This document shows positions 11,439 through 22,201 of a stretch of DNA of 64,000 nucleotides, in pieces; the first letter of the stretch is position 1, and each line of letters begins with the position of its first letter. A program made the position numbers and the translations under genes. The stretch spans positions 1,984,001 to 2,048,000 of the forward strand of contig NZ_CP061721.1 in NCBI RefSeq assembly GCF_014764445.1. The letters are read 5' to 3'. The DNA comes from Pseudarthrobacter sp. BIM B-2242. GTDB lineage: Bacteria > Actinomycetota > Actinomycetes > Actinomycetales > Micrococcaceae. Under the pieces are notes generated by a model. The model ran no database searches. It was not told where the DNA came from and was given only the letters and a program-made list of their open reading frames with translations.

Positions 11439-13445
11439 GTGGCAGATCCAACAACTTACAGGCCCCAGACGGGTGAAATTCCCACCAACCCGGGGGTGTA
11501 TCGGTTCCGCGATCCCCACGGCCGGGTCATCTATGTCGGCAAAGCCAAGAGCCTCCGGTCCCGGCTGAATTCCTACTTTGCCAACCCTGCGGGACTGCTG
11601 CCGAAAACCCATGCAATGGTCTATGCGGCCAGCAGTGTGGAGTGGACCGTGGTGGGCAGTGAACTCGAATCACTGCAGCTTGAATATACGTGGATCAAGG
11701 AATTCAAGCCCCGCTTCAATGTGGTGTTCCGCGACGACAAAACCTATCCGTACCTGGCGCTGACCATGAGCGAGAAGCTCCCCAGGGTCCAGGTCATGCG
11801 GGGGGACCGGCGCAAAGGCACACGCTACTTCGGGCCCTATACCGCCGGCGCCATCCGGGAAACCATGGACACCCTCCTGCGGGTCTTCCCTGTGCGCAGC
11901 TGCAGTGCCGGCGTCCTGAAGCGCGCCCAGGCAAGCGGCCGCCCCTGCCTCCTGGGCTACATCGACAAATGCTCCGCGCCCTGCGTGGGCCGCGTGACTC
12001 CTGAAGAGCACCGCGCCCTGGCAGAGGATTTCTGTGCCTTTATGGGCGGCGAGGCCAAACGCTTCATCGCCAAACTCGAAAAGCAGATGGCCGAAGCTGT
12101 CGCCACCCTGGACTACGAGCGTGCGGCCCGGCTCCGCGACGACATCTCGGCGCTGCGGAAAGTCTTTGAACGAAACGCCGTGGTACTCGCCGAAGATACC
12201 GACGCCGATGTGTTTGCCCTGCACGAGGACGAACTTGAGGCGGCTGTCCAGGTGTTCCACGTCCGGGGCGGGCGGGTCCGCGGCCAGCGCGGCTGGGTGG
12301 TTGAAAAGGTGGAAGACTCCACCACGCCCGACCTTGTGGAGCACCTGCTCCAGCAGGTCTATGGCGACGACGGCGAAAGCCACGGCAGGCTGCCCCGGGA
12401 AGTCCTGGTGCCGGTCGAGCCCAGCAACGCCGCCGAACTGACGGAATGGCTGGGCGGCCTCCGCGGAGCGAAGGTGGACATCAGGGTGCCGCAGCGCGGC
12501 GATAAGGCCGCGCTGATGTCAACTGTCCGGGAAAATGCCGAGCACGCTTTGAAACTGCACAAGACCCGCCGGGCCGGGGATCTGACGGTCCGTTCACAGG
12601 CACTCCAGGAGTTGCAGGAGGCCCTCGACCTGCCGGTGCCGCTCCTGCGGATTGAATGCTTCGACGTCTCGCATGTCCAGGGCACCAACGTCGTGGCGTC
12701 CATGGTGGTGGTTGAGGACGGCCTGCCCAAGAAATCCGATTACCGCAAGTTCTCCGTCACCGGAGCGGCGGCCGCGGACGACACAGCCGCCATGCACGAT
12801 GTCCTGACCCGTCGGTTCCGCTACTACCTTCAGGACAAGACCGCACAGGTGGAAGCCGCCGCACTCACGGGGCACCAGGCCGCACTCAACGCGGCGGGCG
12901 ACGCTGCGGTCCTCGACACCACCACGGCTACGCCGCGGGCGAAATTTGCCTACCCGCCGAACCTGGTGGTGGTGGACGGCGGCCAGCCCCAGGTGAATGC
13001 CGCTGCCCGGGCGATGGCTGAGCTCGGGATCGACGATGTCTACGTTGTGGGCCTGGCCAAGCGGCTGGAGGAAGTCTGGCTTCCGGACAGCGATTTCCCG
13101 GTGATCCTGCCGCGGACATCCCAGGGCCTCTACCTGCTGCAGCGGATCCGCGACGAGGCGCACCGCTTCGCGATCACCTTCCACCGGCAGAAGCGCGGCA
13201 AAGCTATGACGCTCTCGGCCTTGGATGGTGTGCCGGGGCTGGGGGAGTCCAAGCGCAAGGCCCTGGTGGACCACTTCGGATCCATCAAGGGCGTGAAAGC
13301 TGCCACGGTTGAAGAGCTCACAGCAGCCAAGGGCATTGGTCCTTCGCTGGCCAGCGCCATCGTGACGCACTTCAGCGCCGAGGGATCGGCAGGGGAGACG
13401 GTGCCGGCTGTCAATATGACCACCGGCGAAATCATTGAAACCTAG
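11439..13445 (+). CDS. uvrC: Excinuclease ABC subunit C
   Basis: UvrC makes both incisions in nucleotide excision repair. The 668-residue protein shows an N-terminal GIY-YIG nuclease domain (PGVYRFRD and [14 protein letters not shown], residues 18-45), a UVR domain that contacts UvrB (about 205-240), the RNase H-like C-terminal nuclease ([10 protein letters not shown] and VVDGGQPQ), and a helix-hairpin-helix pair at the end ([21 protein letters not shown]). GTG start. It opens the conserved actinobacterial series uvrC-rapZ-yvcK-whiA. Confidence 0.98.
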   Translation: MADPTTYRPQTGEIPTNPGVYRFRDPHGRVIYVGKAKSLRSRLNSYFANPAGLLPKTHAMVYAASSVEWTVVGSELESLQLEYTWIKEFKPRFNVVFRDDKTYPYLALTMSEKLPRVQVMRGDRRKGTRYFGPYTAGAIRETMDTLLRVFPVRSCSAGVLKRAQASGRPCLLGYIDKCSAPCVGRVTPEEHRALAEDFCAFMGGEAKRFIAKLEKQMAEAVATLDYERAARLRDDISALRKVFERNAVVLAEDTDADVFALHEDELEAAVQVFHVRGGRVRGQRGWVVEKVEDSTTPDLVEHLLQQVYGDDGESHGRLPREVLVPVEPSNAAELTEWLGGLRGAKVDIRVPQRGDKAALMSTVRENAEHALKLHKTRRAGDLTVRSQALQELQEALDLPVPLLRIECFDVSHVQGTNVVASMVVVEDGLPKKSDYRKFSVTGAAAADDTAAMHDVLTRRFRYYLQDKTAQVEAAALTGHQAALNAAGDAAVLDTTTATPRAKFAYPPNLVVVDGGQPQVNAAARAMAELGIDDVYVVGLAKRLEEVWLPDSDFPVILPRTSQGLYLLQRIRDEAHRFAITFHRQKRGKAMTLSALDGVPGLGESKRKALVDHFGSIKGVKAATVEELTAAKGIGPSLASAIVTHFSAEGSAGETVPAVNMTTGEIIET

Positions 13446-13516
13446 GTAGGGTAAGGAGCGCAGGTTTCCGCCGACGCGGTTGCCTGCTGTGAACAGGACA
13501 GAACGGGGCGGAGCGA

Positions 13517-14440
13517 ATGGCAGAATCAACGGCGGAGTCCGGGACGGGGCAGGACGGCATGACGCCGATCAAGCCCCTTGAAGCGGAGCTGCTGGTGGTC
13601 ACGGGTATGTCGGGCGCCGGGCGCAGCACAGCCGCGGACGCGCTGGAGGACCATGGCTGGTACGTCGTGGAGAACCTTCCGCCGCAGATGCTTGGAACCC
13701 TCGCCGAGCTGGTGTCGCATGCCCCGCAGTCCATTCCCCGGCTCGCCGTCGTGATGGACGTCCGCAGCAAAGGCCTCTTCGCGGACATGCGGGCCACCCT
13801 TGGCGCCCTGGCAGCCAGCGGCGTCACCTTCCGTGTGCTGTTCCTGGACGCCAACGACGACGTCCTGGTCCGCCGCTTCGAGCAGGGCCGCAGGCCGCAC
13901 CCCCTTCAGGAAGGCGGGCGGATCCTCGATGGCATAGCAGCCGAGCGGGAGGTGCTGAAGGAGCTCCGGGAGAGCTCCGACGTCGTACTGGACACCTCTG
14001 ACTACAACGTCCACGGCCTGGCGACGGCAATCACGGAACTCTTCACCGAGACCGGACCCGTGGCGCTCCGGCTCAACGTCATGAGCTTCGGCTTTAAATA
14101 CGGACTTCCCGTTGACTCCAACTACGTCGCCGACGTCCGGTTCATCCCCAACCCGCACTGGGTCCCGCAGCTGCGTCCGCACACGGGGCTGGACAAGGAC
14201 GTCAGCGATTACGTCCTCGAAGCTGAAGGCGTGAAGAATTTCGTGGACCGCTACGTGCTGGCGCTGGAGCCTGTCCTGGACGGATACCGTCGGGAAAACA
14301 AGCACTACGCCACCATCGCCGTGGGATGCACCGGCGGCAAACACCGCTCGGTAGCGGTCGCCGTCGAGCTCTCCAAGAAACTGGCGCAGTATCCCCGCGT
14401 GACTGTCACCACAACACACCGGGATCTGGGCCGCGAGTAA
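13517..14440 (+). CDS. rapZ: RapZ/YvcJ-family nucleotide-binding protein
   Basis: This P-loop protein of 307 residues belongs to the RapZ (YvcJ) family. In Escherichia coli RapZ is an adaptor for RNase E-mediated small-RNA decay; in actinobacteria its role is less clear. Walker A is GMSGAGRST at residues 30-38, with Arg in place of the usual Lys before Ser-Thr. The conserved C-terminal segment is [16 protein letters not shown]. The ATG at 13517 has GGAGCG just upstream. Its stop overlaps the yvcK start (TAATG). Confidence 0.95.
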   Translation: MAESTAESGTGQDGMTPIKPLEAELLVVTGMSGAGRSTAADALEDHGWYVVENLPPQMLGTLAELVSHAPQSIPRLAVVMDVRSKGLFADMRATLGALAASGVTFRVLFLDANDDVLVRRFEQGRRPHPLQEGGRILDGIAAEREVLKELRESSDVVLDTSDYNVHGLATAITELFTETGPVALRLNVMSFGFKYGLPVDSNYVADVRFIPNPHWVPQLRPHTGLDKDVSDYVLEAEGVKNFVDRYVLALEPVLDGYRRENKHYATIAVGCTGGKHRSVAVAVELSKKLAQYPRVTVTTTHRDLGRE

Positions 14441-15459
14441 TGGGGATGCTTACCGGGCCGCTGCCGTTGGTACCGCTGACCAGCGGAACGGCAGGCGGCC
14501 AGCAGGACAAGGGCCCCAACGTCGTAGCACTCGGTGGCGGCCACGGCCTGTCGGCATCACTGTCGGCCCTGCGGCTGCTCACCACAGAGCTGACCGCCAT
14601 CGTCACAGTGGCGGACGACGGCGGGTCATCCGGGCGGCTGCGGGAAGAGTACGGCGTCCTCCCGCCCGGAGACCTCCGCATGGCGCTCTCCGCCCTGTGC
14701 GACGACACGGACTGGGGCCGGACCTGGCGTGACGTTATGCAGCACCGTTTCCGGCCGGTCAACGGCCGGGGCGGTTCCCTGGATGACCACGCCACGGGCA
14801 ACCTGCTCATCGTCACCCTCTGGGAACTGCTCGGCGACGCCGTCGCCGGGCTCAAGTGGGCCGGTGCCCTGCTGGGGGCGCGGGGACAGGTGCTGCCCAT
14901 GTCCACCATCCCGCTCACCATCGAAGGTGATATCCGCGTCACCGCACCCGGCGGGGAATCCGTTCTCCAGACGGTGCGCGGACAGGCGCGCTGCGCGGTG
15001 GCAGGCCACCTCGAACAGGTCAGGCTCTTGCCCGAACAGGCACCCGCGTGCACCGAAGCGCTGACGGCCATCGAACTGGCCGACTGGATTATCCTGGGGC
15101 CGGGATCGTGGTACACGTCCGTGCTCCCGCACCTGTTGCTCCCGGAAATGCGTGCCGCCCTCAGCGCAACGGCCGCCAAACGCTGCCTCACCATGAACCT
15201 GGTCACTGACACAAAGGAAACCACGGGCATGTCGGCCGCCGACCACCTGCACGCCCTGCGCCGCTACGCGCCCGACTTCAGTGTCGACGTCGTCCTGGCC
15301 GATCCTGCATCGGTACCGGACCGGCAGGAATTCGAGAAAGCTGCGGAGATGATCGGCGCCGAGGTTGTCTTGGGTAAAGTGGGGGCGTCGGGCCGCCGAC
15401 CCGTCCATGACCCTTTGCGTCTGGCAGCGGCGTACCACGACATTTTTGGGAACAGTTAG
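14440..15459 (+). CDS. yvcK: YvcK/CofD-like, UDP-sugar-binding gluconeogenesis factor
   Basis: A 339-residue member of the CofD/YvcK family; homologues (YvcK, CuvA) bind UDP-GlcNAc-type ligands and are needed for cell shape or growth on gluconeogenic carbon. The glycine-rich motif ALGGGHGLSASL starts near residue 30, followed by VADDGGSSGRLR and PPGDLRMAL. I chose the ATG at 14440, which overlaps the rapZ stop as TAATG. A longer in-frame extension to 14326 would overlap rapZ by more than 100 bases and adds unconserved sequence. It lies 9 bases upstream of whiA. Confidence 0.93.
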   Translation: MGMLTGPLPLVPLTSGTAGGQQDKGPNVVALGGGHGLSASLSALRLLTTELTAIVTVADDGGSSGRLREEYGVLPPGDLRMALSALCDDTDWGRTWRDVMQHRFRPVNGRGGSLDDHATGNLLIVTLWELLGDAVAGLKWAGALLGARGQVLPMSTIPLTIEGDIRVTAPGGESVLQTVRGQARCAVAGHLEQVRLLPEQAPACTEALTAIELADWIILGPGSWYTSVLPHLLLPEMRAALSATAAKRCLTMNLVTDTKETTGMSAADHLHALRRYAPDFSVDVVLADPASVPDRQEFEKAAEMIGAEVVLGKVGASGRRPVHDPLRLAAAYHDIFGNS

Positions 15460-15468
15460 GAAGGTGCC

Positions 15469-16449
15469 ATGGCACTGACATCATCGGTCAAGGAAGAACT
15501 GTCCCGTCTGGACATCAAAAAATCATCCGTCCGCAAAGCAGAAGTTTCCACGATGCTCCGGTTCGCCGGCGGCCTTCACATCATCTCCGGCCGGATCGTC
15601 ATCGAAGCGGAAGTGGACCTCGCGTCCACGGCCCGCCGGCTGCGTGCCGCCATCGCCGAAGTGTACGGCCACCAGAGCGAAATCATCGTGGTGTCCGGCG
15701 GGGGACTGCGCCGGGGCAGCCGCTATGTTGTGCGGGTGGTCCGCGACGGCGAATCGCTGGCCCGGCAGACAGGCCTCCTGGACGGCCGCGGACGTCCGGT
15801 GCGCGGCCTGCCCTCGGCGGTTGTCAACGGGTCCGCCGCCGATGCCGAGGCCGTGTGGCGCGGTGCTTTCCTCGCCCACGGTTCCCTCACCGAGCCGGGA
15901 CGCTCATCCTCCATGGAGGTCACCTGCCCCGGCCCGGAGTCCGCGCTGGCCCTGGTGGGCGCGGCACGGCGGCTGGGTATCCAGGCCAAGGCCCGCGAAG
16001 TCAGGGGAGTGGACCGGGTGGTCATCCGCGACGGCGACACCATCGCTGCGCTCCTGACCCGGATGGGCGCCCATGACGCCCTGATGGTCTGGGAGGAGCG
16101 CCGGATGCGCAAGGAGGTCCGTGCCACCGCCAACCGGCTGGCCAACTTCGATGACGCCAACCTGCGGCGCTCTGCGCAGGCCGCAGTGGCTGCCGGCGCC
16201 AGGGTGGACCGCGCCCTGGAAATCCTGGGCGACGACGTCCCCGACCACCTTAAATACGCCGGCGAACTCCGGGTGGCCCACAAACAGGCCAGCCTGGACG
16301 AGTTGGGCCGCCTGGCCGATCCCGTGATGACCAAGGATGCCATTGCCGGCCGCATCCGCCGGCTGCTGGCCATGGCAGACAAAAGGGCCATTGACCTCGG
16401 CATCCCCGGCACGGATGCCAATGTGACGCCTGAAATGCTGGACGAGTAA
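15469..16449 (+). CDS. whiA: DNA-binding protein WhiA
   Basis: WhiA combines a degenerate LAGLIDADG homing-endonuclease fold (about residues 1-210) with a C-terminal helix-turn-helix (about 220-310; it includes [25 protein letters not shown]). In Streptomyces it works with WhiB to activate sporulation septation genes. Non-sporulating actinobacteria keep it, and there it probably controls cell division or chromosome segregation genes. The 326-residue length is typical. GAAGGTGCC precedes the ATG. It is the last gene of uvrC-rapZ-yvcK-whiA. Confidence 0.96.
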   Translation: MALTSSVKEELSRLDIKKSSVRKAEVSTMLRFAGGLHIISGRIVIEAEVDLASTARRLRAAIAEVYGHQSEIIVVSGGGLRRGSRYVVRVVRDGESLARQTGLLDGRGRPVRGLPSAVVNGSAADAEAVWRGAFLAHGSLTEPGRSSSMEVTCPGPESALALVGAARRLGIQAKAREVRGVDRVVIRDGDTIAALLTRMGAHDALMVWEERRMRKEVRATANRLANFDDANLRRSAQAAVAAGARVDRALEILGDDVPDHLKYAGELRVAHKQASLDELGRLADPVMTKDAIAGRIRRLLAMADKRAIDLGIPGTDANVTPEMLDE

Positions 16450-16483
16450 CAGCACCCTAGAATCAGAGCGTTCACCCTGATCT

Positions 16484-16504
16484 TCCGGATGCCCGTCATC
16501 CGGA
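16484..16504 (+). repeat. Small hairpin between whiA and sodA
   Basis: An 8-bp inverted repeat (TCCGGATG / CATCCGGA) with a 5-base loop lies 34 bases after the whiA stop. It has no T-tract. It could be a weak terminator or an operator for sodA. Confidence 0.35.
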
Positions 16505-16561
16505 TGCACAATCCGAGAGTTAGAAAACCGGACGAACCCGTCCACGATATTGGAGGATTTT

Positions 16562-17188
16562 GTGACCGAGTACGTACTGCCCGAACTTGACTACGACTAC
16601 GCCGCGCTTGAGCCGCACATTTCGGCGCGCATCATGGAGCTGCACCACAGCAAGCACCATGCAACCTACGTTGCGGGCGCCAACAACGCGCTGAAGCAGC
16701 TGGCCGAAGCACGCGACAAGGGTGACTTCGCCAACATCAACCGGCTGTCCAAGGACCTCGCGTTCCACACCGGCGGCCACGTCAACCACTCGGTGTTCTG
16801 GAAGAACCTGTCCCCGGACGGCGGCGACAAGCCCGAGGGTGAGCTGGCCGCGGCCATCGATGACGCTTTTGGCTCCTTTGACGCCTTCCGTGCCCAGTTC
16901 TCCGCGGCCGCCCTCGGCCTGCAGGGATCGGGCTGGGGCTTCCTGGCCTACGAGCCGATCGGCGGCAACCTGGTCATCGAGCAGCTCTACGATCAGCAGG
17001 GCAACGTAGCACTGGGCACCACCCCGCTGCTCATGCTCGACATGTGGGAGCACGCGTTCTACCTGGACTACGTCAACGTCAAGGCTGACTACGTCAAGGC
17101 ATTCTGGAACATCGTGAACTGGGCCGACGTCGCCAAGCGCTTTGACGCGGCCCGCAGCAACGCCACGGGGCTTATTACCCTCCCGTAG
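16562..17188 (+). CDS. sodA: Superoxide dismutase, Fe/Mn family
   Basis: This enzyme converts superoxide to oxygen and hydrogen peroxide. Metal ligands are recognisable: His28 in the HHSKHH segment, His in GGHVNH, and Asp and His in [11 protein letters not shown]. At 208 residues it is the normal length. The GTG at 16562 has a strong GGAGG (16552-16556) 5 bases upstream, so an alternative TTG at 16550 inside that ribosome binding site is rejected. Whether iron or manganese is used cannot be decided from the motifs. There is no signal peptide, so it is cytoplasmic. A long GC-rich hairpin follows the gene. Confidence 0.96.
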   Translation: MTEYVLPELDYDYAALEPHISARIMELHHSKHHATYVAGANNALKQLAEARDKGDFANINRLSKDLAFHTGGHVNHSVFWKNLSPDGGDKPEGELAAAIDDAFGSFDAFRAQFSAAALGLQGSGWGFLAYEPIGGNLVIEQLYDQQGNVALGTTPLLMLDMWEHAFYLDYVNVKADYVKAFWNIVNWADVAKRFDAARSNATGLITLP

Positions 17189-17254
17189 TGACACGCGGTA
17201 CATCCGCCTGTAACAAAGTTCACATTTTGGCGTGATTTTGGCCGAAATGCGGCA

Positions 17255-17284
17255 GGTCCGCCCCCGCACTTGCGGGGGCGGACC
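17255..17284 (+). terminator. Hairpin terminator after sodA
   Basis: A perfect 14-bp inverted repeat (GGTCCGCCCCCGCA / TGCGGGGGCGGACC) separated by 2 bases lies 66 bases after sodA. No T-tract follows, as is common in high-GC actinobacteria. Confidence 0.6.
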
Positions 17285-17294
17285 AACTTAAACG

Positions 17295-17350
17295 TAAGAT
17301 GGATCACGGAAGGCGGTTAGCCTTCAGCAACGAGGCTGGTCGCCCTCCGT
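17295..17350 (+). promoter_or_regulatory. gap promoter -10 and structured leader
   Basis: A -10-like TAAGAT (17295-17300) is followed at 17306 by an 18-bp stem: 17306-17323 pairs with 17333-17350, with one A-C mismatch, three G-U pairs and a 9-base loop. The predicted transcript start falls at the foot of the stem. About 100 bases separate the stem from the gap start codon. Confidence 0.45.
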
Positions 17351-17358
17351 TCTGTTAA

Positions 17359-18462
<1,104 letters not shown>

Positions 18463-18472
18463 GGTTAGACAC

Positions 18473-19699
18473 ATGACATTCCACACCCTCAACGAACTGA
18501 TCGCTGAAGGTGTCCGCGGGCGGTACATTCTGGTTCGAAGTGACCTGAATGTGCCGCTCGACGGCTCTACAGTGACTGACGACGGCCGTATCAAGGCCTC
18601 ACTGCCAGTGCTGACGAAGCTCACGGACGCCGGTGCCCGCGTGCTGGTAACAGCCCACCTCGGACGCCCCAAGGGCGCTCCCGAAGACAAATACTCCCTT
18701 AAGCCAGCCGTAGCGCGCCTCACGGAGCTTGCTCCGTTCAATGTCACCCTCGCCGGTGACACGGTGGGCACTTCCGCCAAGGAACTGGCTGCCTCGCTGC
18801 AGGACGGTCAAGTACTCGTGCTGGAGAACGTGCGCTTCGACGCCCGCGAAACCAGCAAGGACGACGCCGAGCGCGGCGCCTTTGCGGACGAGCTCGTTGC
18901 CCTGACCGCAGGGAACGGCGCCTTCGTTGACGACGCTTTCGGTGCTGTTCACCGCAAGCACGCCAGCGTGTACGACGTCGCCACCCGGCTGCCGTCATAC
19001 CAGGGCGACCTGGTCCACACGGAGGTGGAGGTCCTGCGGAAGCTGACTGCAGACACGCAGCGTCCCTACGTTGTGGTGCTCGGCGGCTCCAAGGTGTCCG
19101 ACAAGCTCGCGGTCATCGACAACCTGATCGGTAAAGCGGACACCATCCTGGTGGGCGGCGGCATGCTCTTCACTTTCCTCGCAGCAGAAGGCCACAGCGT
19201 TGCCGGCAGCCTCCTCGAGGAAGACCAGATCCCCGTCGTCAAGGACTACCTCAAGAGGGCGGCAGATGCCGGCACGGAGTTCATCGTGCCCACCGACGTT
19301 GTGGTGGCCAGCAAGTTCGCCGCGGACGCCGAGCACGAAACGGTCCCCGCAGACGCTATCGAAAGCAGCAGCTTCGGTGCGCAGGGCATCGGCCTGGACA
19401 TCGGGCCGGACTCGGCAGCCGCGTTCGCCGACCGGATCAAGGGCGCCAAGACGGTCTTCTGGAACGGGCCGATGGGTGTCTTCGAATTCGAAGCCTTCTC
19501 CGGCGGAACCCGTGCAGTGGCCAAGGCGCTGACCGAAGCTGACGCGTTCACTGTTGTGGGCGGCGGCGACTCAGCGGCAGCAGTACGGACCCTGGGCTTC
19601 GCGGACGACCAGTTCGGACACATTTCCACCGGCGGCGGCGCCAGCCTGGAATACCTTGAAGGCAAGGAACTCCCGGGACTGAGCGTCCTGGACCGCTAG
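18473..19699 (+). CDS. pgk: Phosphoglycerate kinase
   Basis: Transfers phosphate from 1,3-bisphosphoglycerate to ADP in glycolysis. The 408-residue sequence carries the N-domain motif [10 protein letters not shown] (about 21-30), the H-box segment TAHLGRPKG, the hinge segment LGGSKVSDK, and the C-terminal nucleotide motif [13 protein letters not shown] at 18473, 10 bases after the gap stop; an upstream extension to 18440 overlaps gap and is rejected. Co-transcribed with gap. A perfect 17-bp inverted repeat lies between pgk and tpiA. Confidence 0.98.
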   Translation: MTFHTLNELIAEGVRGRYILVRSDLNVPLDGSTVTDDGRIKASLPVLTKLTDAGARVLVTAHLGRPKGAPEDKYSLKPAVARLTELAPFNVTLAGDTVGTSAKELAASLQDGQVLVLENVRFDARETSKDDAERGAFADELVALTAGNGAFVDDAFGAVHRKHASVYDVATRLPSYQGDLVHTEVEVLRKLTADTQRPYVVVLGGSKVSDKLAVIDNLIGKADTILVGGGMLFTFLAAEGHSVAGSLLEEDQIPVVKDYLKRAADAGTEFIVPTDVVVASKFAADAEHETVPADAIESSSFGAQGIGLDIGPDSAAAFADRIKGAKTVFWNGPMGVFEFEAFSGGTRAVAKALTEADAFTVVGGGDSAAAVRTLGFADDQFGHISTGGGASLEYLEGKELPGLSVLDR

Positions 19700-19721
19700 C
19701 AACAAGGGCTGACAAGTCCTC

Positions 19722-19757
19722 CGGCCGGCAGGGTGCCCGCGGGCACCCTGCCGGCCG
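19722..19757 (+). repeat. 17-bp perfect inverted repeat between pgk and tpiA
   Basis: Positions 19722-19738 pair perfectly with 19741-19757 across a 2-base centre (arms CGGCCGGCAGGGTGCCC and its complement). No T-tract follows. It lies within an apparent operon, 30 bases before the tpiA start. Confidence 0.65.
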
Positions 19758-19786
19758 CATACTTATTCACGACTTTTGGAGAACAC

Positions 19787-20602
19787 GTGACAACGTCAAC
19801 GAACGGTGCATTTGACCGCACGCCTCTCATAGCGGGCAACTGGAAGATGAACATGGACCATGTCCAGGGCATCACCCTCCTGCAGAAACTGGCCTGGACC
19901 CTGTCCGATGCCAAGCACGACTACAGCCGTGTTGAGGTGGCAGTCTTTCCCCCCTTCACCGACCTTCGCGGTGTGCAGACCCTCGTCCAGGGAGACGAAC
20001 TAGACGTCGCTTACGGTGGCCAGGACCTGTCCCAGTTCGACTCCGGCGCCTACACCGGTGACATCTCCGGCCAGTTCCTGAACAAGCTGGGCTGCCGGTA
20101 CGTCCTGGTCGGCCACAGCGAACGCCGCACCATCCACAACGAATCGGATGAGGTCCTGAACGCCAAGGTCAAGGCAGCGTTCAAGCATGGGATTACCCCG
20201 GTGCTGTGCGTTGGCGAAGGCCTGGAGATCCGCCAGGCCGGGACCCATGTGGAGCACACTCTCACCCAGCTCCGCGCCGACGTCGAGGGCCTGACTGCGG
20301 AGCAGGCTGCCGAGCTTGTAGTGGCTTACGAGCCCGTCTGGGCCATCGGCACCGGCGAAGTGGCGGGCCCCGAGGACGCCCAGGAAATGTGCGCGGCCAT
20401 CCGTGCCGAGCTCGCCACCATCTTCGGCGACGACGTCGCAGCGAAGATCCGCCTGCTGTACGGCGGTTCCGTGAAGGCAAACAACGTAGCGTCGATCCTG
20501 AATGAACGGGACGTTGACGGCGTGTTGGTAGGCGGGGCCAGCCTTGATCCCGCTGAGTTTGCTAATATTGTCAGGTTCGAGAGTCACCTGCTGACAGATT
20601 AG
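19787..20602 (+). CDS. tpiA: Triosephosphate isomerase
   Basis: Interconverts dihydroxyacetone phosphate and glyceraldehyde 3-phosphate. The 271-residue TIM barrel has the catalytic Lys in GNWKMN (near residue 20), the catalytic His in LVGHSERR, and the catalytic Glu in [11 protein letters not shown]. The GTG at 19787 follows TTTTGGAGAACAC, a good ribosome binding site. An in-frame extension to 19733 would run through the hairpin and is rejected. About 85 bases separate it from pgk, more than expected inside an operon, and that gap holds the hairpin. Confidence 0.97.
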   Translation: MTTSTNGAFDRTPLIAGNWKMNMDHVQGITLLQKLAWTLSDAKHDYSRVEVAVFPPFTDLRGVQTLVQGDELDVAYGGQDLSQFDSGAYTGDISGQFLNKLGCRYVLVGHSERRTIHNESDEVLNAKVKAAFKHGITPVLCVGEGLEIRQAGTHVEHTLTQLRADVEGLTAEQAAELVVAYEPVWAIGTGEVAGPEDAQEMCAAIRAELATIFGDDVAAKIRLLYGGSVKANNVASILNERDVDGVLVGGASLDPAEFANIVRFESHLLTD

Positions 20603-20653
20603 TACGTCAGCAACACCCAGGCTCCCGCCATTCCAATCTTCTGAAAGGCCGTC

Positions 20654-20911
20654 GTGGACGTTCTTCATGTCATTCTGCAGATTCTCCTGGGCATTACCAG
20701 CCTTCTGCTGACGCTGCTTATCCTGCTTCACAAGGGCCGGGGCGGCGGGCTGTCGGACATGTTCGGCGGCGGTATGAGCTCAGGCCTGAGCTCCTCGGGT
20801 GTGGCAGAGCGCAACCTGAACAGGTTCACCGTGGTTCTGGGCGTCACCTGGGGCGTAGTGATCATCGCACTGGGCCTGCTGATGCGGTTCAGCGGGGCGG
20901 GCGACTCCTAG
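20654..20911 (+). CDS. secG: Preprotein translocase subunit SecG
   Basis: This is the small membrane subunit of the SecYEG channel. The 85-residue protein has two predicted membrane helices (about residues 3-24 and 57-77) flanking a glycine- and serine-rich cytoplasmic loop (GRGGGLSDMFGGG), the SecG layout. GTG start with CTGAAAGG upstream. Its position after tpiA is conserved in many actinobacteria. A 14-bp hairpin follows it. Confidence 0.93.
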   Translation: MDVLHVILQILLGITSLLLTLLILLHKGRGGGLSDMFGGGMSSGLSSSGVAERNLNRFTVVLGVTWGVVIIALGLLMRFSGAGDS

Positions 20912-20965
20912 GAACTTCCAACTGATAGTGGCGCGTCACTGCCGCCGCGGGAATCTCCGAACTAA

Positions 20966-20998
20966 ACTGTGGCTGTTGGCTTCTCCAACAGCCACAGT
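20966..20998 (+). terminator. Hairpin terminator after secG
   Basis: A perfect 14-bp stem (20966-20979 with 20985-20998, loop CTTCT) lies 55 bases after secG and is followed by GTCGTTTAAAC. It probably ends the gap operon. The downstream duplication GTCGTTTAA...GTCGTTTAA lies in the rbpA promoter region. Confidence 0.6.
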
Positions 20999-21037
20999 GT
21001 CGTTTAAACAGCGTCGTTTAATCAGCCAGGAGTCCCG

Positions 21038-21430
21038 ATGGTACATAGCGCGTCTGCATTCCGTGGCACCCGGGTGGGTGTGACCGAAGGTGCCGGTCCC
21101 AAGAACCAGTCCGAGGCAACAGGGGAGCGCGTACCCAGGATCAGGGTGTCCTACTGGTGCGTCAAGGGCCATGAGACCCAGCTTGTTTTCCTGCGGCTGC
21201 CCGACGAACAGATTCCGGTCAGCTGGGATTGCCGGCGATGCGGGTCACCGGCGTCCCGCGACGGGGAGCAGGCCGCCCGGGATGAACCACTCGAAGAGGG
21301 CTATAAAAGCCATCTGGAGTACGTTAAAGAACGGCGCTCCGACCAGGACGCCGAGGCTGTCCTGGCCGGAGCGCTGGAAAAGCTACGCGCCGGCCGCGTC
21401 CTTCCGGACGAGCTGCTGCGGGACACGTGA
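21038..21430 (+). CDS. rbpA: RNA polymerase-binding protein RbpA
   Basis: RbpA is an actinobacterial general factor that binds sigma and stabilises the open complex. The 130-residue protein has the N-terminal tail, a zinc-ribbon-like core (YWCVKGHET ... WDCRRCG), and the C-terminal sigma-interaction region (EEGYKSHLEYVKERR). ATG with AGGAG 5 bases upstream. It is convergent with pgl: the 3' ends overlap by 48 bases (21383-21430), so the two transcripts must be antisense to each other there. Confidence 0.95.
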   Translation: MVHSASAFRGTRVGVTEGAGPKNQSEATGERVPRIRVSYWCVKGHETQLVFLRLPDEQIPVSWDCRRCGSPASRDGEQAARDEPLEEGYKSHLEYVKERRSDQDAEAVLAGALEKLRAGRVLPDELLRDT

Positions 21431-22201
21431 CGCTGCATTCTCATCGATCAACCATAGTGTGCGCGATGTCCCGCGCGGCCCGGCGGCGGGCACCTGCACG
21501 GGGTTCGCACCTGCAAGGGCGAGTCCCACCGCACCGGCCTTGTCCTCGCCAGCCACCACCATCCAGACCTCGGCAGCGGTGTTGATGGTGGGCAGCGTGA
21601 GGGAAATACGCTGCGGTGGGGGCTTGGGGGAGTTCCGCACCCCCACCACGGTCAGTTCCTTTTCACGGATGCCGCCCTGTTCCGGGAACAGCGAAGCCAC
21701 GTGGGCATCGGGTCCAACGCCCAGCAACACGACGTCCAGCCGTGGGACCTGCCCTGGCTCGTCGGCCCGGTCGTCTGACATATCCGCGGCGTGCTCGGCT
21801 GCGGCCGCTTCCCGCAAGCGCCGGGCGTAGTCGTCCGCGGCCTCTTCGGGAGTATCGAAGTCGTCCGTGGAAGCAGGCTGGTTGATCCTTGCCGGATCAA
21901 CCGGGATGTGGGCGAGGAGGGCATCGAATGCCTGCCTGGTATTGCGGTCCGGGTCCTCCGACCCTACGAACCGCTCGTCTCCCCACCAAAAGTTCACTTT
22001 CGACCAGTCGACCGCGGGGGCTGCCGGTGAGTCAGCGACGGCTTTCAGGGTGCCGATACCCACCGTTCCGCCGGTCAGCACCACAGTGGCCTCACCGTAT
22101 TTGTCCTGCACGTCCACCAGCTTGGTGATCAGGCGGGCTGCGATGGCAGCCATCAGGACGGACGAATCGGGGTGGATGCTTACTCTGGGCTCAACGCTCA
22201 C
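21383..22201 (-). CDS. pgl: 6-phosphogluconolactonase
   Basis: Hydrolyses 6-phosphogluconolactone in the oxidative pentose-phosphate pathway. The 272-residue DevB/Pgl-type protein shows VLTGGTVGIGTL near the N-terminus, FWWGDERFV, and LLGVGPDAHVASLFP, the conserved Pgl motifs. Its start overlaps the end of opcA by 11 bases. It is the last gene of the leftward tkt-tal-pgi-zwf-opcA-pgl block, and its 3' end overlaps rbpA. Confidence 0.95.
   Translation of the reverse strand: MSVEPRVSIHPDSSVLMAAIAARLITKLVDVQDKYGEATVVLTGGTVGIGTLKAVADSPAAPAVDWSKVNFWWGDERFVGSEDPDRNTRQAFDALLAHIPVDPARINQPASTDDFDTPEEAADDYARRLREAAAAEHAADMSDDRADEPGQVPRLDVVLLGVGPDAHVASLFPEQGGIREKELTVVGVRNSPKPPPQRISLTLPTINTAAEVWMVVAGEDKAGAVGLALAGANPVQVPAAGPRGTSRTLWLIDENAASRVPQQLVRKDAAGA

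Noticed and set aside
20950..20977. SigR-type promoter (GGAAT...GTT) before rbpA
   Set aside because: The spacer would be 20 bases instead of about 18, and the GTT falls inside the terminator stem.
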